Shown piece by piece: positions 33,430-46,542 of a stretch of DNA of 64,000 bases. A program made the translations under genes and the position numbers. The stretch lies in assembly GCF_902686445.1 (NCBI RefSeq), contig NC_062223.1, forward strand, positions 61,315,498-61,379,497. Direction: 5' to 3'. Origin of the DNA: Sciurus carolinensis. Taxonomy: Eukaryota; Chordata; Mammalia; Rodentia; Sciuridae. Position 1 is the first letter of the stretch. Every line of letters starts with the position of its first letter. Under the pieces are notes generated by a model. It was not told where the DNA came from. It did not search any database and saw nothing but the letters and a program-made list of their open reading frames with translations.

Positions 33430-35165
33430 TGTAATATTATTCTAGTTGATATGGGACTCCAGCAGAGCAAAACATTCATTTGTTGGATTTAATTGATACA
33501 ATTGTATTCTTTAGTTTGGTCTAAACTACTGCAGCACATAGAACCAAACAATGTATAATGGATCAAATATAATATGATTTTATTTCTCACTTGTGGTAAT
33601 ACAAAGTAAATGTTCAGGGTGGTAGTCAACTCTCTTTCATGCAGCAATTCAGATATCCTTCCTTATTGAGGGTCCATTATCTTTTAGGGATCATCCTAGT
33701 CTACACCAAAATGACAGAAACTGAAAAAGATGGGGAATGGACCATGAGAGAGGTTTTCCTGCTCAAGACTGAAAATGGCAAGCATCTTTGGGCACAGAGT
33801 TAACTTAGTCTCACAGTCATGCCTAAGAGCAAGGGAAGCTGGGACATGCCTTTACTGTGTGTCCAGGAAGAAGAGGAAGGGCAAAAAGTCTGTGGCCAAA
33901 TCCCTTCTGTTACTCCCCTTCCCTGTTTCCTCCTCCTCATACTCTCCAGAGGAGGTAAGTCATAAGCATCTGCACACAGATTTTCCTAGAAGCCTCCCTC
34001 ATATTTGAAACATGATTTTCATGTTTCCAAGAGGGTTTTTTATATTAAATCATGTATTTGCCACTTATTTTCAGAATAACTTTGGAGGTAGCTTCCCATA
34101 GAAATGAATTCTTAGATTTATGTCAAAAGCACCCCAACTTTGCCAGTAGAATTTGATTCCTTATATCCAAATGCTGCATATGGTAACTGATGGTTTCCTT
34201 AAACTTGCAAATAAATGAATGTGCTAATTCATAACATACAGTAAGTGGCCATTTCCCTAACTCCATGGGGCAGCTTACCCAGCTGCCACAACTGCTTAGC
34301 TGTCATTCCACCAGATCATAAGAGTTCCTACCTGCAAGAGCCTCTTGAAGAGGCTATTTCACATTTTCTTAGGCAATACTTTTGACACATGATGGGTTTC
34401 TTTCTCTAAATGGAGTCTCTGGAAATGGCCTTTAGATGGTATGAGTGTTTGATCAAACAGTTGTAGAGTTCAGTGAGCAGGGCTTCTGAACCTGCTTCAG
34501 GAAACCCCTGCCATGCTCTACTCAAGGCAGGAGTTCTTGAAACATGGCTGGTGTCTGCTTTTGGTTGACGATGTACAAGTGAGACTAGCCAATTTAAAAT
34601 CCTTCATCTGCCTTTCAGCTCTTGTCAAACTAGCCTGAGAAAATTAATAAACATAGGGATGAATTGATGAGAAACAGTCTTTTATTTTATGTTTACTTAA
34701 GAATTTGTTAAATGAATATTATGGAATATTCATCTAAAAATGGTTTAAAATACTATTTAAGCCTACACAGCAAGATGTTGGCAAGGCTTTGGCCAGCTTC
34801 TCTGCAATTCCTTGACTTATTCCTCATGGTTATGTAATAGCCGATGTCATGCATCACATCTTCACAGAACAGCATCTGACACAGGAAGTAAGGAACAAGA
34901 ACTTTCCCTTGGGATGTTCTCTCTCTTTTCATCAGAAAGGTTCTCTGCACTCTCTTTCTAGCACAATATTTCTTAAGTTTTGTTTCTAGATGAATCACTG
35001 GAAATTAGTGTGAATGATTTAGAATTAGTATGATTCATATCCTGAAGTTGGGTACTTTACTCCAAATTTTATCTATTACCACACAAAATTTGAATTCTAC
35101 TAGAAAGAAGCAGCAGGGATCATTTTGGGCAAGCAATCAATTGCATCTCTTCCATTTTTCAAGGA
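33430..35165. other. Mostly unassigned; ancient repeat relic at the start
   Basis: About 33520-33930 (tgattttatttctcacttgt, then gtgtccaggaagaagaggaa) resembles the same unassigned decayed repeat as 14.9-15.2 kb. The rest shows no gene or nameable repeat. Confidence 0.35.
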
Positions 35166-35169
35166 GTTT

Positions 35170-36455
35170 CTATATTTTTAAATAATTTTTTATTTTTACA
35201 AACTGCATTTTGAATCATTGTACATAAATGGGGTATATCTTCATTTCTATGGTTATGCATGATATAGATTCATACCATTCATGTAATCATACATGTACAT
35301 AGGGTAATGATGTCTGTCTCATTCCACATTCTTTTATACCCCTGCCCCCTCCTCTTTCTCATTTCCCTCTACATAATCTAAAGTTCCTCCATTCTTCTCT
35401 TACTCCCCACCCCACATCCCCATTATGTACCATCATCCACTTATCAGGCAAAACATTCAGTCTTTGTTTTTTTGGGATTGGCTTATTTCACTTAGCATAA
35501 TATTCTTCACTTTCATCCATTTATCTGCAAATGTCATAATATTATTCTTTATGGCTGAATAATATTCCATTGTGTATGTATACCACAGTTTCTTTATCCA
35601 TTCATCTGTTGAAGGGCATCTAGATTGGTTCCACAATCTAGCTATTGTGAATTGAGCTGCTGTAAACATTGATGTGGCTGTGTTACTGTAGTATACTGAT
35701 TTTTAAGTCCTTTGGGTATAAACCGAGGAGTGGGATAACTGGACCCCAAAGGTGGTTCCATTCCAAGTTTTCTGAGGAATCTCCATGCTGCTTTCCAGAG
35801 TGGCTGCACCAATTTGCAACTCCACCAGCAATGTAAAAGTGTGCCTTTTCCCCACATCCACGCCATCATCTATTATTGCTTGTGTTCTCAAGAATAGTCA
35901 TTCTAATTGGAGTAAGATGAAACCTTGAGTTGTTTTATTTTGCATTTATCTAATTACTACAGATGTTGAACACTTTTTTATGTATTTATTAATCACCTGT
36001 ATATCTTCTTCTGTAAAGTGTCTTTCCAGTTCCTGGCCCATTTTTTGGTGTAAAGTTTTGTAAGCTCTTTATAAATTTTGGAGATAAGTGCTCTATCTGA
36101 AGTGCATGTGGAAAAGATTGTCTCCTACTCTGTAGGCTCTCTTTTCACATTATCGATTGTATTCTTTGCTGGGAAAAACTTTTAGTTTGAATCCATCCCA
36201 TGTATTATTGCTTTGATTTCTTGTGCTTTGGGAGTCTTGTTAAGGAAGTCTGGTCCTAAGCCAACATGATGAAGATTTGGGCCTCTTTTTTCTTCTATTT
36301 GATGCAGAGTCTCTGGTCTAATTCCTAGGTCATTGATCCATTTTGAGTTGAGTTTTGTGTAGGATGAGAGAGAGAGTTAATTTCATTTTACTATATATGG
36401 ATTTCCAGTTTTCCCAGCACCCTTTGCTGAATAGGCTATCTAGATTTTTCATTGT
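35170..36455 (-). mobile_element. 5'-truncated L1, antisense (L1-C)
   Basis: On the minus strand the element starts in ORF2 at about residue 860 (the region equivalent to L1-A near 4455) and continues through the C-terminal Cys/His segment and the 3'UTR to about 35170. The coding frame is broken; two overlapping pieces at 35457-35669 and 35642-35869 carry recognisable ORF2 C-terminal sequence such as [14 protein letters not shown]. The 3'UTR has a C/T-rich + strand stretch near 35338-35420, the complement of the G-rich tract. Target duplications are not obvious. Confidence 0.92.
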
Positions 36456-36599
36456 ACTAAACTAGATGAAAAAGAAAACAGTGCTCCTGAATAATATCAC
36501 TTTTATCCACTCAGAAAGAAGCTTTTATAAAATCATGCTTTAATGTTATAATCTCACCTTTCCCTGAATCATTTCTTTTTACTGCTCTAATAACAAAAA

Positions 36600-37460
36600 G
36601 TATAATCTACAGTTATTAAGTACTTATTCTGTGTCCAGCATTAGTAAAATTAGAGATGAAAAAGGAGAAACCACCACAGACATCAAAGAAATCCATAGAA
36701 TCAATAGAGACTGTTTTGAAAATTTATACTCCAATAAATTAGAAAATCTAGAAGAAACTGATACCTTTCTAGGCATATATGGCCTACCAAAATTGAACCC
36801 AAAGGATATAGAAAACCTAAACAGGCCAATAACAAGCAATGAGATAGAAGCAGTAATAAAAAGCCTTCCAACAAAGAAAACCAGATGGATTCTTAGCTGA
36901 ATTCTGCCAGACCTTTAAAAAGGAACTAATGTCAGTGAACCTTAAATTATTCCATGAAATTTAAAGGGATGGAACACTTCCAAATTCATTCTATAAAGTT
37001 ATTATTGCCCTGATAACAAAATCAGGTAAAGACACATTGAGGAAAGAAAACTATAGACCAATGATGAACATAGATGCAAAGTCCTTAATGAAATATTAGC
37101 AAATTATATTCAGCAACACATTAAGAAGATTGTATATCATGACCAAATTGGTTTTATTCCAGGGATATAAAGATGGTTTGACATAGGCAAAGCAATAAAT
37201 CTAATTCACCACATAGATAGAATTAAAGACAAAAATCACACCATCATCTCAATAGATGTTCCAGCATATTAAGTGATTTATATGCATCATCTGACTAAAG
37301 TCACCAAATAAACAAGATGAAGCAGTTACTGTGAGACCTTCATTTTGCAGATAAAGAAACAGAATCTTAACGTGGTTAAATGTCTTTGCTTAAGTTCACA
37401 CAGCTTGTAAGTGGTAACAGCAAGATTTGAACTTCAGACTTTTGGTTTTCAGAGTCTGAG
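36600..37460 (-). mobile_element. MIR SINE, antisense, split by an L1 fragment
   Basis: The left part attaagtacttattctgtgt and the right part ttgcagataaagaaacagaa, then gttcacacagcttgtaagtg and agatttgaacttcagac, make one antisense MIR once 36641-37259 is removed. Confidence 0.85.
36641..37259 (+). mobile_element. Internal L1 ORF2 fragment without a poly(A) tail
   Basis: The segment encodes the ORF2 region from SKIRDEKGETTTDIKEIH through the RT palm start (IISID). It is equivalent to L1-A about 2850-3475, with small deletions and frameshifts. Both ends lie inside ORF2: there is no 3'UTR and no A tail. A short direct repeat tccagca lies at 36634-36640 and 37260-37266, exactly at the break of the host MIR. 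Confidence 0.88.
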
Positions 37461-37469
37461 TCCTTACCA

Positions 37470-39929
37470 GCATCTTATTGTTTTTCCTATATTACCAAGT
37501 GTCCTTTATATATTTATCCCTGTGACCAACTCCTACTTACCAAGATTTAGAAAAATATGTCCGTACTAGGCCCACTATGAGAAGATTTAGAGGAACACAC
37601 CAAACAAGATGTTTGGTTCCTGGGAAGCTCAGAGACATTTTTTTTTTTTTTGCATTTATTTTCTGTCATTTCATTTAGCAAGAGGTTCTTCATAAACTTC
37701 ATAATTATCCTGCCTTTATGTTTTAGCACTTAACTTCTGTCTTTTGCAAATCCTTTGGTTCTAATATATATATATCCATGCTTTGATCAGAAACCAGTTT
37801 GGAGGAAGAAGTGATTATAAACAAATCTAATGTCAAATGACATGCATGTTGAAGGTTAAGGAATGAAAATTACTGATAACTTGAACATATTTTGAAATGC
37901 TTCAAAAATATGTGAAATTTCTATGTGAATAGAGAAATGCATGGATAGATAAAATACTGTGAAATATTAATTACAGAATCTAAGTTGTTGGTTATATGGA
38001 TATTGATTACAATTCTTTAACTTTCTTGCATTGAAATCTTTCATCATGAAATGTTAGGAAATATGTCAGTTAGAATCAGGCCCATGTTAAGAATTTTACA
38101 AAGGATTAATTCCTCCTAAAACATTTAGGTTTTGTGTTAGTACCACATAACCCATGTGTGTGAGCACTCAGGCTAACATGCACACGTGTAATTTTAATTA
38201 CCATTCATTATTGGTCCAGAATTCTGTGCAATTTATGTATTGTATCTCTAAATAGAAAGATCTTTGGGTAACCAAGAGAAGATGTCTTTGTGGGCTGAGT
38301 GTTTCTTTCCTCCTTCCCTCTTGCTGTTCCTCCCTTCCTCCTTTCTTTTTTCATTCCTTCCTTCTTTATTTTTCTCCCACCATGTGCCAAAACTGCATTG
38401 GTCAATAGGGACCACAAAGATGACTCAGATATGGAAATACTTGTCAAATAGACAAGACCAGTATACAAGCAAAAACAAATAGAACGGTCTAAAGACTTCA
38501 TAAAGAAGAGAGCCCATGATGGCTTCTCAAAGGAGAAGACATTGGATTTTGAAAGAATAAGAAGTTTACTAGGTAGACAACAGAAGAAAGAGTATTTCAG
38601 GGAAATACAGCACCATATGCCAGTAAATAGTGACATAATTCAAATTCCAATAATTCAGAATGTCTGGAGTGTGCAGGGGTGACGGGAGATGATGCTTAAG
38701 AGGAAAGCAGACGCTGAATAATGAAGAGTTTTGTTTACCAGGCTAAGAAACTGGGACTTAATGCTTAAGGTAATTGAGTGACACTGGAGGATTTAAGTAG
38801 GGGTCTAACATGCAAGATAGACCTGGTGATGTGAAGGAGGAATAGATGGGCCAAGGTAGAAACAGTGACCACTCAGGCTGATGGAATAGCACAAGTGAGA
38901 GTAACATGAGAGTGTCTGAGCAAAGGCAGCTGCTGTGGGTGGAAGAATAAAGGCAAATTCAAGAAAAATCCAAGAGAGCAAGAAACTTGACATCTGAAAC
39001 ATAGGGCCATGGGGACACTGGGTGACTGATTTCTGACTTGGGCCGGTAGGATGCCATTCTCCAGGGCAGGGGTCATGGACTGAGCCTTGCTGCTGAGTTG
39101 GCATCTCAAGGAAGCATGATTCCTTTGGCACAGATGCACTGTCCTCTCTGGGAAGTCCTCAGCCCCACCACTGCCTGTCGAAGCTCTAGATTCCTCTGCA
39201 TGGATATTTCCCCTTTTCCTGCTTCCAAGCAAAGTAAATCTATACCCTGCCTTGGATGCTTGGAGCCTGCTGGGGAAAAGCACTGCACATGGCTTTGAAA
39301 ATGCCTTCCCAGCCATCTGGAGCACAGGTTGGAGGAAGACCCGACATGGCCCAGCTCGTTTCACACCCCTGGCTGCCGTCTTTCAGAAACAAATTCTGTG
39401 CTGCCTCACTTTATTATGGAATTAAAATTGTTTCCAAAGACCTCAAAGGAGGAAAATGAAATTGTTTTCAGCTTTGATTGCGGTCATAATAAAATAGCTC
39501 TTTAGAGGGGGATTTGTTATTCTTGGATAAATGAGGAGCAAAAATACTTTTTTACAGTTTGCCATAAAGAGAGCAATAGAACTTTTCATTAGACAAACAC
39601 AATCAATGGTTCAGGGAAGAGGAGGGCATCTATATTTATTCTCCCTTGGACATCATGCACAGTGGGATACTCGATCTCTAACACAATGGGGAGTGGCAAA
39701 ACAGGCTTCTGGTCTACTTTCCCTACTAGTCCCGGCCTTTGACCTCTCTCTGCTGCTCAGATTCCTGGCAGCTGGCCTCTGAGGACCCTCCAAGCAGGAC
39801 AGTGGGTTCACTTTCCATTTACTACACCCCATGTCTCTTTTCTGTTGCTCATTCCCAGCTTCCTTGTTGAAATTAGTATCTAGAGCCTGAGGGAGAGTCA
39901 TTTGACTTACACCGAGCACCAGGCATGAG
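37470..39929. other. Mostly unique sequence with CT-rich tract
   Basis: A pyrimidine-rich stretch lies at 38308-38380. Frames such as 38208-38636 and 38873-39364 (-) have no recognisable domain. About 39300-39600 is repeat-free with scattered CpGs and could be a conserved non-coding element; this cannot be tested here. Confidence 0.35.
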
Positions 39930-40085
39930 CACTAAGCATGTGCTACAGAATGCGTGTCTGTCTCCTTTGATCCTCACAGTGACTCCGTAAAGTAAGGAAT
40001 GAGCATTCTTGTTTTCCAACTGGGAAAACAGAGGTGGAGAGAAGTAAAATGCCTGTGCCAGGTTTCAGAGTTGGTGAGATTAATA
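39930..40085 (-). mobile_element. MIR SINE, antisense
   Basis: The copy has gatcctcacagtgactccgt, gggaaaacagaggtggagag and caggtttcagagttggtgag. It is moderately decayed. Confidence 0.65.
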
Positions 40086-40711
40086 AACCGTAAAATTTAA
40101 AGACAGGTCCCTCTAAAATTTTTCTCCTACTCTGTTTGTTCTCTCCGTGGGACCCAGACCATTGTAGAGCACAACCAGCTGACACTGTCCAGTGGAAATA
40201 ATGCTGGACCAAGTGACCAAGTCCTATGATCTTGAGAAAGTGGCTGTGAGACTTGGCATCTTGATATGCATACTGGGAAAAGGGGAGAAATAAATTCTAG
40301 AGGTTTGGATTTCGTGAGGAGTACTTATTAGAATGTATATAATGTGTCTATTAAAGGGTAAGGTCTTAAAAAATTAGTTCCTGAATGAAGTGCTTATTAG
40401 CTCATTCTAGGGTGATTTGATGCCTTTACTCCCATGAAGACCGGAAGAAAGACTGAAAAAATGGTGCATGGTTCTTAAGGAAAACAACTCCCATGTGATA
40501 TGCTGGCACAGCAGTGAGTGTGTGTGCGCTGGAAGGTGGGGGAATACAGTAACCTAGCAAATCTCACTGCGTGCAAGGGAGGATTTCATATCTTCCCTCC
40601 GTGATGGCCTGGGCTTCAGCATATGCCCAGAGGCAGGAATCAGGAGAGGCACTTTTTTTTTTTTTACTGAAACAAAAAGATAGTTTAGTCTGTTTCCAAG
40701 TGCACTTCCAA
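40086..40711. other. Unique sequence, no gene recognised
   Basis: Nothing identified. Confidence 0.45.
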
Positions 40712-40879
40712 AAATCAGTCTTTAAAAAAAATATATATATATATATATTTTTCAGTGTAATGGACACAGTATCTTTATTTATTTTTTTTGTGGTGCTGAG
40801 AATCGAACCCAGTGCCTCACACCTGCTAAGTGAGTGCTTTACCACTGAGCCACAACCCCAGCCCCCCAAATCAGTTTTT
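40712..40879 (-). mobile_element. ID-type SINE, antisense, with target duplication
   Basis: The + strand shows the complement of an ID: tgtggtgctgagaatcgaac, then ccactgagccacaaccccag. The tail is A/T-rich and carries an (AT)n run at about 40731-40749. The target duplication is aaatcagt(c/t)ttt at 40712-40723 and 40868-40879, with one mismatch. Confidence 0.92.
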
Positions 40880-42185
40880 AATTCAGAAGAGTGTTCACCT
40901 TTCAAATAACCTGATGGTTCTGAAGTTTAGATTTTCAGTTCTCTGAATTTGCAAGAAAACTTTTTTGGGTAGAGGATCTCCTGTTCTTTTCTAAGTACTT
41001 GCACGAATGAAGACTCAAGCCAGCCTCCTAACCCTGGCTCTGGGAGGAAAGCAGAAAAGGTACCAAGGTCTTGTGCACACCACCCAATGTTTGCTCTGTC
41101 CCCACTCATCTATAACTATTCACCAGGAGAGACTCAGCTTTGAGCAAGCTGGGACTATGGAAATGCTCTGCCTCTCAGCCACCCAGCCCTGGCTTTCCTA
41201 GGTCTGTTTCTGAACATATAGACTTGAGTTGTTGCCAGACTTAATGCTTCTCTCTTTCACTCTCTTTCAAGTCTACATACTTAAAGGCCTGGCATGGAGA
41301 CTTCAGTGGCATAAAGTATTTGGGCTCTTTGATTTTCCAATAATAAATAAATCAGACATTAGAGCAGGAGCTGCTAAAGTCTCAAAATTCTGCCCCCCAT
41401 TTATCACAAATCTCTTTCAGTATTCAGATGCTTTGGATACACATTAAAGATTTTAGCCCATATTTATGATTTTGAACATTGCCTTGGCTTTTGATAAATG
41501 TATTGATAATTGGCATGGGAAAGGGAAGGACCTACATTGACTGATGCCCCAACTACAGGCCTCTCTTAGCAGTAAATCCTGAAGCTTATGTGGAATTAAG
41601 GGGTCATTTATATAAATGGGCACAGGCCCTTGCTCCATGAATTGTGCCCTCTATTAGGGGAGGGAGGATTGGATATAGAAAGACGTTGTTCATGTGTGTC
41701 ATTTCAGGGACATCTGGAGGTCCACATCCCTCTTAATATCTTCTGTATCTGACCTGAACCCAACAATATGGTCTTCCCTGTGGTCCATCAGGCCGTAGGC
41801 AAGTGAGGAGTATACAAAGACAATCTCTGGTTGGGGTAGAAAAAAAAAAGAAGGAGAGACAGACAAATTCCATCACCTTCATAGCTGACCTTCTAATCAG
41901 AAATCTGACACTGTAAGAGGATTATTGGCAAAGGAGGATACATGCAGGTAAGGGAGCAGGATACAGAGGGCAGGACAAACCCTGTCGTGTGGAAAGAACT
42001 GAAGAACCTAAGGCTACTTAGTGTGGAAGAACACAGGGCAGTGAGAACTATTCATTGGTATTTGAAGGGTGAACATGAGGGAGACTTGCTCCTCATATTC
42101 AGAGAAACTAGAGCTAGAATGATATGAAGAAAAATATTCCTAACATATTTTAAGGGTCCAACAATGAATGGAGGAAGAAATAGAA
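40880..42185. other. Unique sequence, no gene recognised
   Basis: Short overlapping frames only; no nameable repeat. Confidence 0.45.
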
Positions 42186-42385
42186 TACTACCATTTCCTA
42201 AGCACCTACTATGAACTAGGGACTGAACAAAGCATTTTGTATGTTTTTGATCATAAAGTCTGCATTCTACTCCTGAAATTATACATGATGTGAGAATTGA
42301 AAGTCAGACAGATTATGGAACTTATTTGAGATCTCAGAGCTAGCAGAGAGCTGGAGAAGAGCTAAAATTTGATATCTACCCTCTC
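42186..42385 (-). mobile_element. MIR SINE, antisense
   Basis: It begins ccatttcctaagcacctact, and near its other end has gatctcagagctagcagaga. The middle is decayed. Confidence 0.65.
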
Positions 42386-42767
42386 TCCAGTGACCCAGTT
42401 ATAGTCAGTGCTCAAACAGAATCTTTGTGACCTCACTTTGGGGGACCGAAGAGGGACTCCTGAGTGTTACACTATCTGTTCTATGAGGTCCTTCCTATTC
42501 TATGAACTCTGTGCACAGTCCTGGTAGCCCAAGGAAGCCTGGCTGAAGTGCTGAAGGCTGGAGAGAAGGAGGAGGAGGGATGATTTGTGGGCAAGTCATC
42601 TGTTCAGCAGAATTAAATGAATGGCAAATGGGCGTCCCTGAGACAGATTCCCTCCAAATGTACCACCAATAAAATGCTTTACAAAGAAACATAACAATTT
42701 AGTTGTTAATTCAAAACATCCTTCTCTAAGCTTCCTTTAACCAGAACTTAATTGTTGCAAGTTGGTG

Positions 42768-42832
42768 GTTGAGAGAGAGAGAAAGAGAAAGAAAGGAAGG
42801 AAAAGAAGAAAGAGAAAGAAGAGAAAATAAAA
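42768..42832. repeat. GA-rich low-complexity tract
   Basis: Irregular GA/GAAA/GGAA purine tract; simple sequence. Confidence 0.9.
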
Positions 42833-43009
42833 TCACACTAAATAGAAATACATGTATTTCTTCAATAACTCAGTATTCTTATGATCATTTTTCTCTGTTC
42901 TCTTTCTTGTTACTATTGGAATCTTAATCTATGTAATAAACACTTATTTCTATGAAAAATCTAATATCATTTCAAGAAATTAGAGATCTCCCACTCTCTC
43001 TTGTAAGTG

Positions 43010-43140
43010 GTAACTCAGTGGTGGAAACAGTCTAAGTTCTGAGGCTGAGGACCTGATTGTAGACCTGGGATGGAGTAGTAGCTAGCTGGCTACATGGGCA
43101 ACTTATTTAACTCTTCTGAAGATCTTCTAAGCTCTAATAA
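43010..43140 (+). mobile_element. MIR SINE, sense, degenerate
   Basis: It contains taactcagtggtggaaacag, ggctacatgggcaacttatt and taactcttctgaagatcttc. Decayed but ordered as in MIR. Confidence 0.5.
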
Positions 43141-44445
43141 ATAATACCAGTGTGTGTAATTCATTTCTAGCTCTAGAGACTTGGCGTGACCTTATTTGGG
43201 TTCCTGGGATGCTTAAAAATTGACTTATCTTCTATTAAATCATCCATTTATCCACCCATCTACTCACCCATCCATTTGTTTATCTGCCTGGCTTCGTATT
43301 TTTTTTAACAAATGATGATGGAATTTCTGTTGTTCCAAATCAGGAACCAGGATTATAGGCATGAATAAGGTATAGTATAAATTCCTGTTAACAAAGACCT
43401 TCTGTCTAGAGAGAGTGGCAGACACATTTATATATGTTTGTAATGGAATGGCCACAAAAGACCTAATAAGTCATGGAGAAAATGTAATCATTTCATATTA
43501 TTTTGGTTTTTTTTTTAAATCATTGACTAGGAGCAATAGAGAATTTTCAATTATTTTGCAGTATAAAATAGAGCAGGCCTTAGACACAGAGAAGGGAGAA
43601 ACTTTCTTTAGACTTGGCAGCTAGAAAAGGATGCCACCAAGAAGCTTGGGAGCAATTCTGGTGGTGAGCATCACCTGCCTCTGACTCATGCAGGCAGGTC
43701 AGGTGAGCAGAGCCCTAACCTTCTTCCCTTCTTCTTGGGGAAGTGCCAGACAGTAGCTCTGGAGGATGCTTTATTTCCAAAATTCTAATTCTGACACATA
43801 GCAATTCAGGGAACTGAGCATTATCTGAATACTCAGGAAGAGCAGATAACATCCCCACAATTAGCCTGATATTACCCTTAGTCCCAGTCACCCTGGCATT
43901 GTAGGAAGGTGATGTGCGTGCATACAAAAGATGATCATAGCTAGTTGCATGGGTAAAACAACTAGAAAGAAACAATTGAGTTGTCAGAGCCCTAGCCAAT
44001 TATACTGAGTTTAGTCTGGAGCTTCAGACTTGCAGGGGACTGGAGAAGGTAGATCTGTGAGGTAGGTCTGTGCCTGGGTATAAGGGAAGCAGGAATTTCA
44101 TATTCTGGTTTGCGTGTATGTCCATGTTCTTGTGTGCACACAGAGATTCTACACTACAATCAAGATAAAATTCTAGGACTGTGCAATCCACAGTGAAGTG
44201 ACATATGGAGGGAAATTAAGACTTTCCAAATCCTTACCATGCAAAAAATTTTTTATACATTGCTCAGAACATTAAATAATACCTAAAATGTATTTCACAA
44301 GTAATATATTTGGGTTGTTATTCTTACTAATGCTTAGTTGAAATATAGGAGCCCACTCAGTATAGACTGATTTAGGTAAAAGGAAGATGGAAGAAAAAGA
44401 ATTCTACATGTGTTATAAGGAACAAGCTAAACTCGTGGAGTATGT
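43141..44445. other. Unique sequence, no gene recognised
   Basis: Short frames only. A repeated ccat-type pattern near 43242-43275 is too short to call. Confidence 0.45.
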
Positions 44446-44646
44446 TCAGAAAGTAACTAATATTTTTTAATATTTATTTTAAATTTTTAAAGATTTTTAC
44501 TGATTGCATTTTGATTCATTTTGCACACAAACTGGGTACAACTTTTTGTTTCTATGGTTGTACACAATATACATCCACACCATTCATGTAATCATACATG
44601 TACATAGGGTAATGATGTCTGTCTCATTCCACCATCAGAAAGTAAC
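44446..44646 (-). mobile_element. L1 3'UTR stub with 12-bp target duplication
   Basis: The body (44458-44634) is the complement of an L1 3' end: ctgattgcattttgattcat, gtaatcatacatgtacatag, ggtaatgatgtctgtctcat. It closely matches the 3'UTR of L1-C at 35190-35325. The perfect duplication tcagaaagtaac lies at 44446-44457 and 44635-44646. Only ~175 bases were inserted. Confidence 0.93.
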
Positions 44647-46540
44647 ATATTTTTGTAATAGATTTTAAGGAATATAATAGACATAAGCTTCATAAATATA
44701 CAGTTACACCTTTTACATACCTGTATACTCATGAAACCATCTTTACAACCAAGATAATGCACATACCAATCTTCCCACAAAATTTCCTCTTGCCCCTTTG
44801 AAATCAACTTCATTTTTACTTACTAATCTTTCAACTTATTTGGAGGGAGCAGATAATCCTGCATGCATGAATGAATACTTGGGCTGTTCTTTCCAAAATT
44901 CCAGAATTTTCTGAACTTCCCTGAGTTTATAACAAATGTTTAACAGTCACAGCCTGAAAAAAATATATTTAATATAACAAATAGTTTCCCCCATGTAACA
45001 GTGAAATCTTAAAACTAGATTTACCGTTACAGCTTTTCCCCAGAAGGCTGCAGTGGCAGGAAAGGACAGGGCCGGCCACATTGTCTTTCCTCTGGTGGTA
45101 CTTTTCCCTCTTGTTTTTTATACCTCAGAGCTGAAGTGTGATGGTCAGGAAAAGGGAAGAGAAGCATTTGGTTCTTAGATGAGTGTTTCTGTTGGGTGAG
45201 GCTGCTTAGTTGCTTTCTCCAGAGAAGCCCACCCTGACACTCATGGCTGGGGGACTTCCCTTTGCAGTACTCTTGATGATGCTTCTCCCCTCCAGCTAGT
45301 TGCCTGCTTTTCTTCAGCTCCTATGCTTGGTAGTGCCCTGAGTTTGTTTCTACTGAACCTTTTTCATCCCACCAGTTCCTCTTGGGTGAGAGTTCACGAT
45401 CCCATGCACACTTTCTCACACATGACCAACATATGACCTAATTTTCTTACCTCTTCAATGTGAAAGGTAACTCAGATGCTCCTCTACACAGGCAGCCAGC
45501 TGGTCATATTTTATGGAAATACAGATTTATTAGGTGTAGGGCACTAAGTCATTCACCTCAGAGGACACAAACTAAGGATCCTTAATAGTCTCCTTGAATC
45601 TAATTTGACTGAGGTAAAGGTAAAAGTAACTTACGACTCTCTCCCTTAGGGAATTCAGAATGAAAACACATAGACTCTTCTATATTCATTTCTAATCTCC
45701 AACTTATTTTTATCTTTGTTATAGGTGAGAGTTACAAAGTCAGAATTTTACATATCTTTCACAGATCCTACATTATGGCCTCTCACCTCACTTCAGAATA
45801 TTGCATATGTTGTCTTCAGCTAAAATTAAGAAAGGGAGAACTCCATTTGAATATATTTGTACCTAAATTTCATATCCTGGGGTATCAGTGATGCTGATGA
45901 AATGTGAAAAATTGTATTCTCTTGAAGGCTTATGTTCCTGATATTTTGTTATCCTTCCTTAAGACAGTAAAAGTACAAAACTGTTCTCACTACAGATCAG
46001 TCTAGAGAATAACACAGTACCGTTCCTTTTCTTCTGCCAAAGTTATGCTTAAATATATGAGAGCACATAACATGGTGACTTTTAGCAAAAGTAAGTATTG
46101 AACAACATAGAAAGGGTTATCAAGGAGAATATATTTTAGTAATAAGAACATTATTTTGTGTCTCCTAACACAAGGTGGGGCCCATAACAAGCATTTTTAC
46201 AGATGAAACTGACATTGTTCCAAGCATGTTCAGCACTATTGACTTCTGAGTTAGGAAGGAGGCCAGTTAACCCCACAGTGCACATTAGTTCAATGTTGGC
46301 TGAGGCCAAACAATCTCAGAGCACCCCCACTAAGGCCCATGTCCTGTACCTAGAATTGTCGACTTCTGACTTCCAGTACCTTCCTTTTTGTTACTGAGGA
46401 CTTGTGGATTTGATCACAATCTTTCCATTCCTTTACCTCAGAAAATTTCAGTGTCTACATAAGGCCATGTATCACAACCTAGTTTTATAAGATCTGAACT
46501 CCTTAACTCCTTTGACTATGTCCTCTACTCCAATTCAGAA
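44647..46540. other. Unique sequence, no gene recognised
   Basis: Nothing identified in either strand. Confidence 0.45.
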
Positions 46541-46542
46541 GC

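Noticed and set aside
38873..39364. 163-codon minus-strand frame
   Set aside because: It overlaps two other frames (one on each strand), has no recognised domain and no conserved-looking codon pattern.
40571..40909. Paired 112-113-codon frames on both strands
   Set aside because: Both run through the ID SINE and its AT-rich tail; they are artefacts of repeat sequence.
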